Part shown: piece by piece, positions 32,001 to 47,000 of the stretch
Layout: every line of letters begins with the position of its first letter
Position numbering within the stretch: the stretch's first letter is position 1
Source: Saprospiraceae bacterium
GTDB taxonomy: Bacteria > Bacteroidota > Bacteroidia > Chitinophagales > Saprospiraceae
Length of the DNA: 64,000 nucleotides
Assembly: GCA_020628095.1 (NCBI GenBank)
Contig: JAHDFP010000002.1
Location: 62,001-126,000, forward strand
Direction: 5' to 3'
The notes under the pieces: generated by a model
Database searches by the model: none
Told to the model about the DNA's origin: nothing
What the model saw: only the letters and a program-made list of their open reading frames with translations
Program-made: the position numbers and the translations under genes

Positions 32001-35000
32001 TTTCCTTTAATCAAGAATCCTATACGTGCTGCTGATGATTATACGCAGCCATTGACTAATGCGACTCAAGCATGGGCTTGGTCTGATATTCAGGTCTTAG
32101 ATGAGAATGATGCGGATTGTGTGATCGGTGTTTTGGAATGTAGATCTCCGATGCCTTACAGTACGACCTGTCCAGATTCTATATTTGCTAAAACAGAAAT
32201 AGAATATACGGCTTGTGGTGGATCTGTTGAGCACATGTTCATCGTGCAACAGCCAGCACCTACTGGCTGGTTCAGCAGAGAGTGGAGACCATATTATGAG
32301 TTGCAGGATATAACCATTCCTATATATTCGCCGTTGGCATTTTGTGGTAATCTAAGAGGTGTGCTAACGGATGGAACGGAATTTCCTTTAACGGTAAAAG
32401 CCGTGGATAATCACGAATGTGTTCCTTTTAATGGAGAAGAATACTGTACAGTCACTTCTGGTAATTTTGGAACCATCACTTTCAATCCTTACGAAGATGG
32501 TTACGAAGGACTAGCCGTCGGTAAGACAAATTTGCCAGGATGTATAGACACACTAAGAATCCGATACGATCTATGTAAAATATGTGAAGTAGATATTAAT
32601 ACGGCAGGATACAGATTAGAATATGATTATAAGTTTCCTTACGAGCCACCGTTCTTTGATGTCTATAGATGTAATCAGAATAATACGACCTTGGCGGGTA
32701 TAGATATAGTTGCTTGTGAAGATTTAACCAATTGGGCGCGTTATTATCAGGAATACAATTTAGATACATTAGTATACAAGAATGATAGATTTAGTGAAGA
32801 TGCAATTAGTACACCACCTACTACTAATTTCCCTACGCTGACGACAGAAATAAGTCCAGACTGTGGTGTCAATGTAATATCTAGCGACGCTCCGGGAACA
32901 AGTGAAGAGATAAATTGTATAAGAGTGTGCGCTGACACTGATGGTACAGAAACACACATGGGTGTGGTTACTTCATTCGCGATATCTAATAGTGTACAAC
33001 TAGTAAACGTGTACGACAATAGTACACCGCCTAATGTATTGCCGACAACACTTATTAATAGTGGTTCGACTACAAATACTTATGCGATTAGCCTAGGCGA
33101 ATTAGATCCAGGTGAATGCATAGACATACAGATAGGTACGACCTTGTTATTTTGTCCAGAGCCACCAGAAATGCCAGATATTTGTATTACAACGACATCG
33201 GGTTGTTTAGACCCAGAGCTTCTTGCACTATTAGCTCCTAATACAAGTCCATGTAATAACTCAGGAATCTGTTATAACTATCTTGTAGGCAAGACTGGTA
33301 TACAAGGGACATTCCTGAACCCTAGTGCAGATAGTTATCCGCTTTGTGATACAGTCCCATTCGCGATACTTATAAAAAATACCAATGAGACAGACCTGAC
33401 GGATATAGTTGTTAACATGACTATACCTAATGGTATGACTTTGGTGACGACATCTTTTGAGGCATCATATCCTAACTGTGGAGAGGACTTTGATGCAGAT
33501 GGTGTGGTTATGGGTGACTTTTACTCAGTCGCACCGCCAGAGATCAATGGTAATATGCTCAGTTATCCAGAAGATGAAGTCTGGAGTACTGATATACATA
33601 CTAACGGCTTGCCTAATCTTATAGATAATCTTGACAACTGTAATTCTTATGCTGTAATAAGATTTAGAGCGACGACCAACTGTGACGAATTTGTATCGGG
33701 TAGTAGACCTAATCTTGAGATTTTAGCAAAAGATCCTTGTGGTCCAGACCCATTACAGAGTCAGGATATAGGAGAACAGATTGTAATAGATGGAGCTGAT
33801 CCAGAGGACTTTGCCCAGATACTTATGACAGCTAAACCAGCAGAGGCTTATTGTGATTCAGAAGTTCCAGAATTTACTGTAACAGGTCAGAATATATCAG
33901 AAGTTGCAGCAGGAGATTCTGTACAGATCTGCCTTACTTTTCCTTCTAATCTAAGTTATCATTCTGGAAGTGCATACTATGCGATACCAGCAGGGCTTTC
34001 TACCGGTACTGAGACTATAACGATGATCGGAGATGATACGCAGGTGTGTTTTACGGGCGTAGATAACCTTCCTGTAGGCGGTGCTTTCACTTTAAAGTTT
34101 AATGCGGACTTTGATATAGATAGTGATTGTGGAGATTATAAAATAGGTGTAGATATTAAAGACTTAGTTGCGGATTTAACATGTACACCTGGACCACCAG
34201 ATGATTGCGACGTATTCGTTCAGACATCGGTCAATCCAGACTTTACCGTTTCACTACTCGCACCGATGGAGATAGAAGAACTATCCTTGTACAAAACGTG
34301 TACTGATCCGTTAGATCCTTGCGTGCTTAAGTATAGTGTTCTACTTGTCAATCATGGACCAGATTATAATACAGATATCGTATTAGACCTTCATGATGAT
34401 ATATTAGGAGATGGTGTATTCGATTATTATGATCCGATACTGGCGACAATGTCCCATCCAGTAACCCTGCAATCGGGAGATACATTATTATTGGAGGGGA
34501 CATTTACAGTAGACGCGATCAATGCATGTCCATCTTTACTCAACGTTACTTTTGCATCAGAGTGTGTTTGTAATGCGACAAATATGGCATTTAGTACCAT
34601 AGAACCAGAATGGATAGCCGATTTGCCACCGACTATATTTTTATGTCCTGGCGAAGAATTGGGTGTGGAGACTTGTGGGGATTTTGAAATCACCTATGAA
34701 CCCGTTGATAATATGAATGAAAGAGTTGTAGGTGATAGTATATACTTGAGCCCAGTTGATCCAAGTGCACTAACATCCATTAAGGTGACAGGAATGGTAG
34801 GAGAATGTGAGTATGAGGTTATCAAATTTATGAGAGGTTTTGTTGACTTTGATATGGACCTACTGGTAGATGAAGGCTGCGAAAATCAAGATTTATTATT
34901 GGAATTAAATATTCCAGCAGAATATAGAGAGGGTACATCAGTGAGATGGACTCCGACGACGGATTTGGATGACCCTAATCGTTTCGATCCTATATTTAAT

Positions 35001-38000
35001 GGTGCAGCAGGAAATTACTGCTATACAGTAGATTTCACCCTTAGCGAAACTTGTAGTAAATCAGAACAGGTTTGTTTCGAAATATTCGCTAATGGTTTCA
35101 TGCTTATAGATGGAGATGAAGATTTTTGTTATGGATATGCACCGGGTACCTTAACTGCGAGTGGTGGTTATGATTATTACGAATGGTATAGGTTAGATGG
35201 TGGATTCGAAATCCTACAGGCATCAACTCCTACTAATTCATGGAATGGCCCAACAGAAGGTGGAGACTACATAGTCAAGGGATTCAATAATGATGAACTC
35301 TGCCCAGCAATATCTGGACCGTTTACGATAGAAGCAAAAGAATGTGTTGATTTAGAGCTCACTAAAAATATAGTGAATGTACCAGACCCTGTATCACCAG
35401 GTAGTACAATTACTTATGAGTTAGAAGTGTGTAACATCAATGATTCATCTATTGGAATGATATACGATGCCACTGGAGTGGTAATCTCTGATCAGATGCC
35501 AGGAGCTGTTACTTATGTGACGCATACACAGACGTCAGGCAATTACAGCCCTAACAATAATGAATGGGAGATTAGCCTGATAGAAAATGGAACTTGTGAT
35601 ACTTTATGGATAGATGTCATTATAGATCAGGTGGGTACAATAACTAATACGGCTCAGATTACGGAATCAGACAAAGAGGATATTGACTCCGAAGAAAACA
35701 ATGATGATGGAGACCAATCAGAGGATGATGAAGATGGTGAAGAAATCGAGGTAGCCTGCGAATCTATTTCAGGAGAAATATTCTACGATAACGATGGTGA
35801 TGGTTGTCAGGCTGATGACGAAGGCTTGGTGATGGAAGCGATTAATGTGAGTATTTTCGAGTGTGGAGATGTGCCTGGTACAGATCCAGCCGTTGCAGTG
35901 ACACAGACTACAGATGGTATGTACGAATTTGGCTTAGATAGTGACGACCCTGGAGCGGACGTGTGCTTAGATCCTGGTACAGAATATTTTGTTGTCTTTG
36001 ATCTTCCTAATTCTACTAACCAAGCATTAGAGGACTACACGTTCTCCCAAATGGAAGCAACAGGAGCTTGTGCAACTGATGGCAATGGTGATGATGTAGA
36101 TGGTACTACAGGTCAATCAGATTGTCATAATCCTACCGACGATGATGCAGGTGATGGCGATGCTGATAACAATATAGATGCAGGTATTACACCACCATGT
36201 TACTCCATGTCAGGAGAAATTTTCTATGATGATAATGACAATGGTTGTCAGGATATGGGAGAGAATCTTGTGGATGTCGCAGTTAATGTCAGTGTCTATG
36301 AGTGTGGCGACGTACCTGGAGTAGACCAACCAGCAGCGACCACCACTATAAGTGATGGTATGTACGAATTTGGTCCAGACAGTGATGATCCTAATGCCGA
36401 TGTCTGCCTTAAAAATGATAAAGAATATTTCATAGTATTTGATCTTCCTAATGCTGATGGTGAGGACCTGGAGGGATATACTTTCTCTTCTATGGACCCA
36501 GATCCGATGTGTGCGGTTACAGGAGAATCAGATAACGTAGATCCTATGACGGGGGCATCAGGATGTTATGATCCAGATGATGACGATGACAGTGATGGAG
36601 ACGATGACGAAGATGTAGATGCGGGTATTGTACCTCCGTGTGAAAGTGTAGGAGGAGAGATATTCTATGATAATAATGATAATGGCTGTCAAGATGCTGG
36701 CGAAAGTCTAGTAACAGAAACAGTTAATGTATTCATATTCGAATGTGGAGATAATCCTGCTACAGATACACCTGTGGCATCTACTGTGACTAATGATGGT
36801 ATGTATGAGTTTGGTCCAGACAGTGATGATCCAGGTGCTGATGTATGCTTAGAATCAGGAAGACCTTATTTCATTTACTTTGATATACCTAATGACTCTG
36901 GAGAAGCATTAGATGGTTACGAGTTCTCCAGTATGGAAGGTGATAAGGCTTGTGCAGCACTTGGAGAAGATGATAATGTTGATCCAGCTACGGGAGAATC
37001 TGGGTGCTTTGATCCTAATGATAGTGATCCTAAAGGTGGTGATGATGACAATCACGTAGATGCAGGAATCATTCCTCCTTGTCATTCATTATCAGGAGAG
37101 ATATTCTATGATGGAAATGATAACGGTTGTCAGGATGCTATGGAAATGCTCGTCATGGAAACAATCGGCGTATCATTATTCGAATGTGGAGATAATCCTG
37201 CGGTAGATCCACCAGTGGCAAGTACTACTGTCAATGATGGTATGTATGAGTTTAGCGAGACAAGTGATGATGATGGTGCAGATGTATGCTTAGAAGCAGG
37301 AAAAGAATATTTCGTAGTATTCGATATTCCTAATGGGCCAGGACAGTCTTTAGATGGATATAGCTTCTCATCGATGACAACTTCTGGCACATGTGCCACG
37401 GATGGCAATGGAGACGATGTAGATGCTTCTACGGGGGCTTCTGGCTGTTATGATCCAGATAATAGTGATGACGGAGATGGTGATGGTGACGAGCATGTAG
37501 ACGGTGGTATTGTTCCACCATGTGAGCAAATCTCAGGAGAGATATTCTATGATAACAATAACAATGGATGTCAGGATGATGGAGAAGACTTGGTGATGGA
37601 AGATATAGAAGTATCTCTATACGAGTGTGGTGATACACCGGGTGTCGATGCACCAGCCGCTTCTACAACTGTCAACGATGGTATGTATGCCTTTGGCGAA
37701 ACAAGTGATGATGCAGGCGCTAATATCTGTCTGGAAGCCGGAACAGAATATTTTGTTGTCTTCGATATTCCTAGTGCTGTAGGACAAGTCTTAGAAGATC
37801 ATACTTTTTCTACTGCAACACCTGATCCAGCTTGTGTGGCTGATGGTGATGCGAGTGATGTTGATTCTATGACGGGAGCGTCGGATTGTGTTGATCCAGA
37901 TAATGATGAGGATGATGGTGACGAAGATGTTGATGCGGGCGTTGTTCCGCCATGCGAAACCTTATCAGGAGAAATATTCTATGATAACAATGATAATGGT

Positions 38001-41000
38001 TGCCAGGATATGGGTGAGTCTCTAGTCGACGACGCCAGTATAGAAGTATCTATCTACGAATGTGGCGATACGCCAGGTGTAGACCAACCGTTAGCTTCTA
38101 CAACGGTAAGTGATGGTATGTATGAGTTTGGTGAGGATAGCGATGATGCCGGTGCAGATATTTGCTTGATGGCTGGAACAGAATATTTTGTTGTATTCGA
38201 TATTCCTAATGATTCTCGTGAGGCATTGGAGGATTATTCTTTCTCTAATAATGATGCGAGTGGTGCATGTGCTACTTCTGGCGAGTCAGATAATGTAGAC
38301 CCTATGACAGGCGCATCAGGCTGCTATGATCCTAATGATGACGATGATAGTGATGGTGACGATGACGAAAATGTAGATGCTGGTATTACATCACCATGCT
38401 ACGAAGTTTCGGGAGAGATATTCTATGATAATGACAATAATGGTTGTGAGGATACGGGAGAAAGTCTAGTCATGGAACCGATCAACGTGTCCATCTTCGA
38501 GTGCGGTGCAGACCCAGCGAGCGATGCACCTGTGGCTTCTACCACGGTGACCGATGGTATGTATGAGTTTGGTGCAGACAGTGATGATCCTGATGCGGAT
38601 GTTTGTTTAGAAAATGATAAAGAATACTTTGTTGTCTTTGATATACCTAATGGAGAAGACGAAGAATTAGAAGGATATACATTCTCATCTGGAACAGCAA
38701 GTGCGGCTTGCGAAAATACAGGTGAGTCCAGTGATGTGGATAGTATGTCAGGAACATCAGATTGTGTTGATCCAGATAATGATGACAGCACTGATGGTGA
38801 CGATGATGAAAATGTAGATGCTGGTATTGTACCGCCTTGTGAGTCTTTGGCAGGAGAGATATTCTATGATGGTAATGACAATGGTTGTCAGGACAATATG
38901 GAAGCCTTGGTTATGGAGACAATTGGTGTAACTCTGTACGAATGTGGAGATACACCTGGCGTTGACCCTCCAGTGGCTAGCACAACAGTAAGTGATGGTA
39001 TGTACGAGTTTGGAGAAGATAGTGATGATCCAGATGCCGATGTTTGTCTAGAGGCTGGTACAGAATACTTTGTTGTATTTGATATTCCAAGTGATATTGG
39101 AGAAGCCTTAGCAGGTTATGAATTCTCATCTCAGGCGGCTTCAGGCGCATGTGCTACTGATGGGAATGGTGATGACGTCGATCCTAATACAGGCGCATCA
39201 GGATGTTATGATCCAGACGATGATGACAGCGGAGATGGTGAGGGTGACGATAGTATAGATGCCGGTATTGTTCCACCTTGCGAACAAATCTCAGGAGAGA
39301 TCTTCTATGATAATAACGAAAATGGATGCCAAGATCCAGGAGAGAGCTTGGTGATGGAAGATATAGATGTAACCTTGTATGAATGTGGCGACACGCCAGG
39401 TGTAGATGCACCGGTGGCCTCCACCACAGTTAACGATGGTATGTATGCCTTTGGTGAGACGAGTGATGATGCAGGTGCGGATGTTTGCTTAGAGGCTGGT
39501 ACGGATTACTTTGTTGTATTCGATTTCCCTTCCAATGATGGTGCGCCATTAGAAGACCATACATTTACATCTGGTACAGCAGATCCGGCATGTATAGCGG
39601 ATGGAGAATCTAGTGATGTAGATTCAGTCACAGGAGAGTCGGATTGTGTCGATCCAGATAATGATGATGGAGATGGAGACGAGGATGTCGATGCAGGTAT
39701 TGTGCCTCCATGCGAATCCATCTCAGGAGAAATTTTCTATGACGAAAATGAAAATGGATGTCAGGATATGGGAGAAGGTCTAGTCATGGAAGATATTAAT
39801 GTAACACTATACGAATGTGGTGAAACACCAGGCGTCGATCCACCAGTGGCGGCAACAACGGTTTCTGATGGTATGTACACCTTCGGAGAGGGTAGTGACG
39901 ATATGGGTGCGGATGTATGTTTGGATGCAGGAGCACAATATTTTGTTGTATTCGATATTCCTAATGATGTTGGTGAAGCCTTACAGGATTACCAATTCTC
40001 TACAGGTACAGCATCTCCGTCATGCTCTACCTCTGGAAACAGTGATGATGTCAATCCATCTACCGGGGCATCTAGTTGTGTTGATCCAGATAATGATGAC
40101 GATGATGATGGTGACAGTGATAATAATGTGGATGCAGGTATCACACCTCCATGTTACGAGATGGCTGGTGAAATTTTCTATGACGATAACGGTAATGGTT
40201 GTGAGGATGCAGACGAAGACCTAGTGACAGGAACAGTTATGGTATCTCTCTACGAGTGTGGTTCTACCCCTGGTGTAGATGCGCCAGTTTCCATAACCTC
40301 TGTCGTAGATGGCATGTACGAATTTGGACCAGATAGTGATGATCCTAGTGCCGATGTATGCTTAGAGCAAGACAAGCAATATTTCGTAGTATTTGATATA
40401 CCTAATGGCAATGGAGAATCATTGGATGGATATATGTTCTCTATGGGAATGGCAGATGCATCTTGTACGCAGGCTGGAGAATCTATGGACGTAAATCCAG
40501 TGACAGGAGCCTCTGATTGTTTTGATCCAGATGACAATGATGACGAAGATGGTGATGATGATCAAAATGTGGATGCTGGTATTACACCAGAATGTCAGAG
40601 CCTTGGTGGAGAAATATTTGTAGATACTGATGGCAATGGATGTCAGGATTCAGGAGAAGGATTATTGATGTCTGATGTCAATGTAACTCTATACGAATGT
40701 GGAGATGACCCAGCGGTAGATCCGCCAGTGGCAACGACCACAGTAAGTGATGGTATGTACGAGTTTGGAGAAGATAGTGATGATGATGGGGCTGATGTGT
40801 GTCTAGAGGCAGGTAAAGAATATTTTGTAGTATTCGATATTCCTAATGGTCCAGGTGAGGCCTTAGAAGAGCATACATTCTCTATGAGTACGGCAGATCC
40901 ATCATGTGTGATTGCTGGAGAATCTGATGATGTGAATCCTAGTACAGGAGCGTCAGGATGTTATGATCCAAGTGATATGGATGACGGTGATGGAGACGAT

Positions 41001-44000
41001 GATGGTGATATAGATGCTGGTGTTGTTCCACCATGTGAGTCTATCTCAGGAGAAATCTTCTATGATAATAATGCCAATGGTTGTCAGGACATAGGAGAGG
41101 ATTTAGTTACAGAAATTATTGATATACAATTATACGAGTGCGGAGATACACCAGGTGTGGACGCACCTGTATCATCGACCACGACTAATGATGGTAGGTA
41201 TGAGTTCGGAGAGGATAGTGATGATCCAGGAGCGGATGTTTGCTTGATGCCAGGTACAGAGTACTTCGTAGTATTTGATATACCAAATGGATCAGGAGAG
41301 GCTCTTGATGGCTACTCTTTTACTGACGGTATGGCTTCGGCTAGTTGCGAAGCGTTAGGTGAGTCGAGTGATGTAGATCCTATGACAGGTACTTCTTCTT
41401 GCTATGACCCTAATGACGATGATGATGGCGATGGAGATAGCGATGAGAATGTAGATGCGGGTATAACGCCACCATGTGAGTCTATCTCAGGAGAGATATT
41501 CTATGACTATAATATGAATGGTTGTCAAGATGATTCTGAGTCATTAGTGATGGAAGAGGTTGCAGTTACATTATACGAGTGCGGAGATACACCGGGAGTA
41601 GACCAGCCAGTATCCAGTACAACGGTTAATAATGGAGAATACGAATTTGGTGTGGATAGTGATGATCCAGATGCTGATGTGTGTCTAGAGGCAGGACAAG
41701 AATATTTTGTAGTATTTGATTTACCTAATGATGAAGGAGAAAGTCTGGAAGGATTTTCTTTCACAAGTGGAGTGGCTACGGGTGCATGCGCTACGTCAGG
41801 TGACTCAGATAATGTCGATCCATCTACAGGAGCTTCTGGCTGTGTAGATCCGGATGACGATGATGATAGTGATGGAGACGATGATGAGAACGTGGATGCT
41901 GGGATCACTCCGCCATGCGAAAATATAGCAGGAGAGATATTCTATGATGGAAACGAGAATGGCTGTCAAGACGGTAATGAGAGTCTTGTGATGGAAGTCA
42001 TCAATGTGACTCTCTACGAATGTGGCGCCACGCCAGGTGTGGATATGCCAGTAGCTTCTACGAGTGTGTCCGATGGTATGTACGAGTTTGGCGAGGATAG
42101 CGATGATCCAGGTGCTGCAGTCTGTCTGGAGGCAGGCAAAGAGTATTTTGTAGTATTCGATGTGCCTATGGGAGATGGAGAAGTGCTGGATGGATATGAG
42201 TTTACTCAAGGTGTCGCCAGTGCAGGTTGTATGAATGCAGGTATGTCTAGTGATGTAGATCCTACGACGGGCATGTCTGATTGCGTAGATCCAGACGAAG
42301 ATGACGGCGATGGTGACGATGATGTAGATGCAGGTATCAAACCACCTTGTGAGCAAATCGCAGGAGAGATATTCTATGATGATAATAATAATGGCTGTCA
42401 GGATGATGAAGAGCCACTCGTGGATGACCAAGCTATAGAAGTTGTTCTTTATCAGTGTGGTGATGTCCCTGGTTTAGATCAGCCAGCGGCATTTACAACA
42501 GTTACAGATGGTCAATATGTCTTTGGTGTAGATAGTGATGATCCAGGTGCGGATATATGTTTAGATGCAGGAGATGAGTATTTCGTTATGTTCCATATAC
42601 CTAATGGACCTGGCGAACCACTAGAAGACTATTACTTCTCAGAGAATATTGCTTCGCCAAGTTGCTTGTTCTCGGGAGAGGGAGATAACATTGATCCTAA
42701 TACGGGAATGTCGGGTTGCCATGATCCATCTAATGATGATGATGAAGACGGCGATGCAGATGAAAACATAGATGCAGGTATAATGCACCCATGCGAAATC
42801 CTTGCAGGAGAAATCTATTATGATAATAATAATGATGGTTGTCAGGATGCGGACGAAGGTCTGGTTATGGAGGCTATCAATGTGACGCTTTACCAGTGTG
42901 GTGATGATCCAGCTTCAGCGACACCAGTGGCTAGTACGACGACAACTGATGGTACATATCAGTTCGGGGATCAGTATAGCTTAGATTATACAGATGATCC
43001 ATGTCTCAATCCAAGGTTTGAATATTTCGTAGCCTTTGATTTTGATAACGGAGCAGGGGACGCTTTAGAGGATTATTATTATTCTGATGGTGATAGTGCC
43101 TCTTGTCCGATGGGTGGTAATGCAGATGATACAGATCGCTACACTGGCGAAACTTCTTGTTACGGTCCGGACAATGATGACGATGATATGCATATAGATA
43201 TGGGTATCACACCATGCGAAGAAATATCAGGAGAAGTATTTGTTGATTGGAATGCGGATGGCTGTCAGGGTGGACCTATGGAAGGACCGGCATCAGGAGT
43301 TAATGTATATATTTTCTCTTGTAATGAGTCTAATCCTAATCCAGATAACGCCATTGCATCTGATATAACAGATGACAACGGAGAGTATGCATTCGGTCCA
43401 GAAGAAGAAGGTACTGCAGAAGCTTGTCTGCATCCAGATAGTAGCTACTATGTAACATTCCAAGTGCCAAATGCTACGGGAGAACAACATGATGATTTCT
43501 ACCTTACGCATGGTGATGGTGCGAGCTGTGCCGGAGGAGAGGACGCGGATGACGTGAGTCAAGGTGATGGTAGATCAGACTGTTTAGACCCAGATGATGA
43601 CGATGACGATGATGACGTCGATGCGGGTATTACTCCATGCGAGGAAATGGGCGGAGAAGTTTTCTTTGATATGAATGGAGATGGATGTCAAGATTCGATG
43701 ACTGATGGTCCTGTGACTGGCGTAACTGCTTACATCTATAGTTGTAACGAAGCTAATCCAACTCCCGAAAATGCTCTTGCATCAGACGTTACTGATGCTA
43801 ATGGTGAGTATGATTTTGGTCCAGAGGAAGAGGGTGATGCTAACGTATGTCTGCATCCAGATAGTTCATACTATGTTGTATATGACCTGCCTAATAATGA
43901 TGGTGAGGCATTAGATAATTACGGATTGACAGAAGGCGATGGCAGTACTTGTACTGGCGGCGATAATGGCAATGATGCTGATCCGATAACTGATAGATCA

Positions 44001-47000
44001 GAATGCTATGATCCTGATGATGACGACGATGATAGTCACGTCAATACAGGGCTTATACCTTGTGAAGAAATTTCTGGTGAAGTATTCTATGATGATAATG
44101 CAGATGGCTGTCAGGAAGAGGGCGAAGAAGAAGGTGTAGAAGGAATGAATGTCTATGTGTTTGAGTGTGGAACAACAGATCTATCACCAGGTAATGCTGT
44201 GGCATCAGATGTAACAGACGAAAACGGCGAATACAAGTTTGGTCCAGCAGAAGAGGGCAGTGCCAAAGTGTGCCTAGATGCAGATAAAGAATACTTTGTG
44301 TTGTTTGATCTTCCTAATGGGGACAACGAAGCCTTCGAAGGATTTGAGTTTACTGATGGTGACGGTGCGACATGCGCTGGCGCAGAAAATGCAGATGATG
44401 TAGATCCTCTTACAGGAACTTCTTCTTGTGTAGATCCAGAAGGTGATGATGACGATAACGATATAGATGCTGGTATAAAGAGACCTGTCGATATTGCACT
44501 AAGAAAAGTTACGATGACCGAAGGTCCATACCAATATGGTCAGGAGGTGATTTTCGGAATTGAAATTATCAATCAAGGTTCGTTAGACTTATATAATGTA
44601 AAAGTTAATGATTTTGTCTCTTGCGGCTTTAAGTATCTATCATCTAATGATGGCACATGGTCTTATGATCCATTTAGCGAAGTAGCGACGACGACTTATG
44701 CTGGTCCATTAGAAGGTCAGTCAAGTGATACGATATTTATTACTATGGAGTTAGTGCCTTGTAGTGACGATGATGCATATACTAATACTGCTGAGGTAGA
44801 AAGTATGGAAGACGAGGATGGTGAGGATGTCACAGATGATGATGTAGATAGTACTGGTGATGATGATCCTACTAATGATGGAGATATGGATGATGACAAT
44901 GTAGATGGAGATGGTCAGAATGGAGAAGATGAAGATGATAGTGATTTCGAGGATCTGGAAATATTCGATCTGGCACTTATCAAAGAATTGATTACGCCAC
45001 CTATGTTTGAGGAAGGCGATACGATAGAGTTCAGACATACGATTGTCAATCAAGGTAATGTAACCGCAGCGAACATTCAGATTGTTGATTACTTACCATC
45101 TGGATATACTTTCGTACCAAGTCTTAACTCAGGATGGAGTTCTGCAACGGCACCGACATATTCTTACAATGTGTCTGGTACATTGACTCCAGGTGCAACA
45201 GCATACGTTTCTATTTTCGTGACAGTTAATTATGTTGCACAGCTACAAGAGAATTACACTAACTACGGTGAAATCTCTGATGCCACTGATGAAGATGGAA
45301 ACGAAAGAACGGATGCAGACAGTACGCCTGATAATAATCCAGATAATGATGGTACGCCTGTAGACGATGCTCTTAATGATAGAGGTGACGAGGATGATCA
45401 TGATCCTGCGGGCATTGACCTACTAGAAGAGTTTATTCCACCTTGTAGTGTTTCATGTGATCTACCTTGTAGAGACCAAATCAATCTGTCACTAGGAATG
45501 GATTGTACAGGAGCAGTGACGCCAGCAATGGTGTTGGTAGGATTAGACCCAGGGTGTAATACGGCAACAGGTTTATTAGAGATTACTCTCAAGGATGAGC
45601 ATGGCAATGAGTTACCTGACAGTATTGTGGGTATAGAGTATTTAGGTCAGAATCTGACTTATGAATTCACTAATCTCGATCCTAACTGTAATAATACGTG
45701 CTGGGGTAATGTATTAGTTGAGTATAAGTTCTTGCCACAAATAGACTGCCCGGGAATAGATACATTAAGTTGTGGTGCCTTAGACATCTTGGGACTACCA
45801 AGAGCGACAGGATCAGGATGTATGGATATTCCCTATACTATTAGATTAGTGGATGAGGTGCGTGAGCAATTAGACTGTGATTCTTTAGTGACTCAAAAAG
45901 TGACTAGAACTTACAGAGCAGAAGATGACTTTGGTAACTTCTCAGAATGTGAGCATGAGATATATGTAAGACGTGTAGATCTGAGTGGATTAATGTTCCC
46001 TGATAACGCGACCTTATCATGTGCGGATACTAGATTCTCATTTTATGAAAATAATGGTTGTTCTATTCCTATTCCTTGGATACTTACTGGATCTGGATCA
46101 AGTTGTCCAGCGTCAGGTCACGGATATGGTGTACCTGTAGTATGTGATCAAAATGATCCAAGTGGATTGGTTTGTCCGCTGACAGGAAGTGGAAGTGCAG
46201 TACCATTAATACCGCTTACTGGAGCAAGTACTATAGATACGACGTGTAACATTCAGGTAATAGAAGGTACAACACAAGCCATCTGTAATACCATGGTTAG
46301 CTATACAGATGTTGTGTTGCCAGGTACACCATGTCATAAGAAAGTGATGCGTACATGGGAAGTTAGAGAATGGTGGTGTAGTGGAGAATTCACTATGGGA
46401 AGCGTCCAGATGATAGAAATCAAAGATGATCAAGCACCGGACATTGTATGTCCAGCGGATATGACGGTGACAACTGATGATGATTGTGCGGGTAGCATAG
46501 ACTTACCTGCCATAACTGCGCAAGATAACTGTGGTGATAATGGTATAATAGTAAGTGTAGATTATCCTACAGGATTCTTATACAGTAATGGTGGTGCTGC
46601 AGAGCTAGAGGTCGGATCTAATCAGATTAAGTATATCGTATCAGATTCTTGCTATAACGATACCATGTGTGTTATGAACGTTATGGTCAGAGATCTCACT
46701 GAGCCAGTAGCAATATGTGAGCAGCATACAGTTGTGAGTTTGACCACCACAGATTACAGTTACATATTAGCGGAAAGCCTAGATGATGGCAGTTGGGATG
46801 AGTGTGGTTTAGACAGATTTGAGGTCAGAAGAATGGATACGACTTGTGTCAGTACAGATATTGAATTTAGTGATAAGGTGGCATTCTGCTGTAGTGACGC
46901 TGGTAGTGAGGTGATGGTTATATTCAGAGCTTATGATAAGGGTGGCAACTATAATGACTGTATGGTCACTGTGGAGGTCCAGGATAAGCAAGTGCCTTTA

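Noticed and set aside
35757-44480. Regularly spaced repeats resembling a CRISPR or satellite array
   Set aside because: The period is 441 bp, the units are diverged in DNA and conserved in protein, and they stay in one reading frame, so they are protein domains.
35700-44480. RTX or thrombospondin type 3 calcium repeats suggested by the Asp-rich runs
   Set aside because: There is no GGxGxD nonapeptide series; the acidic runs are the tails of SdrD_B-like modules.
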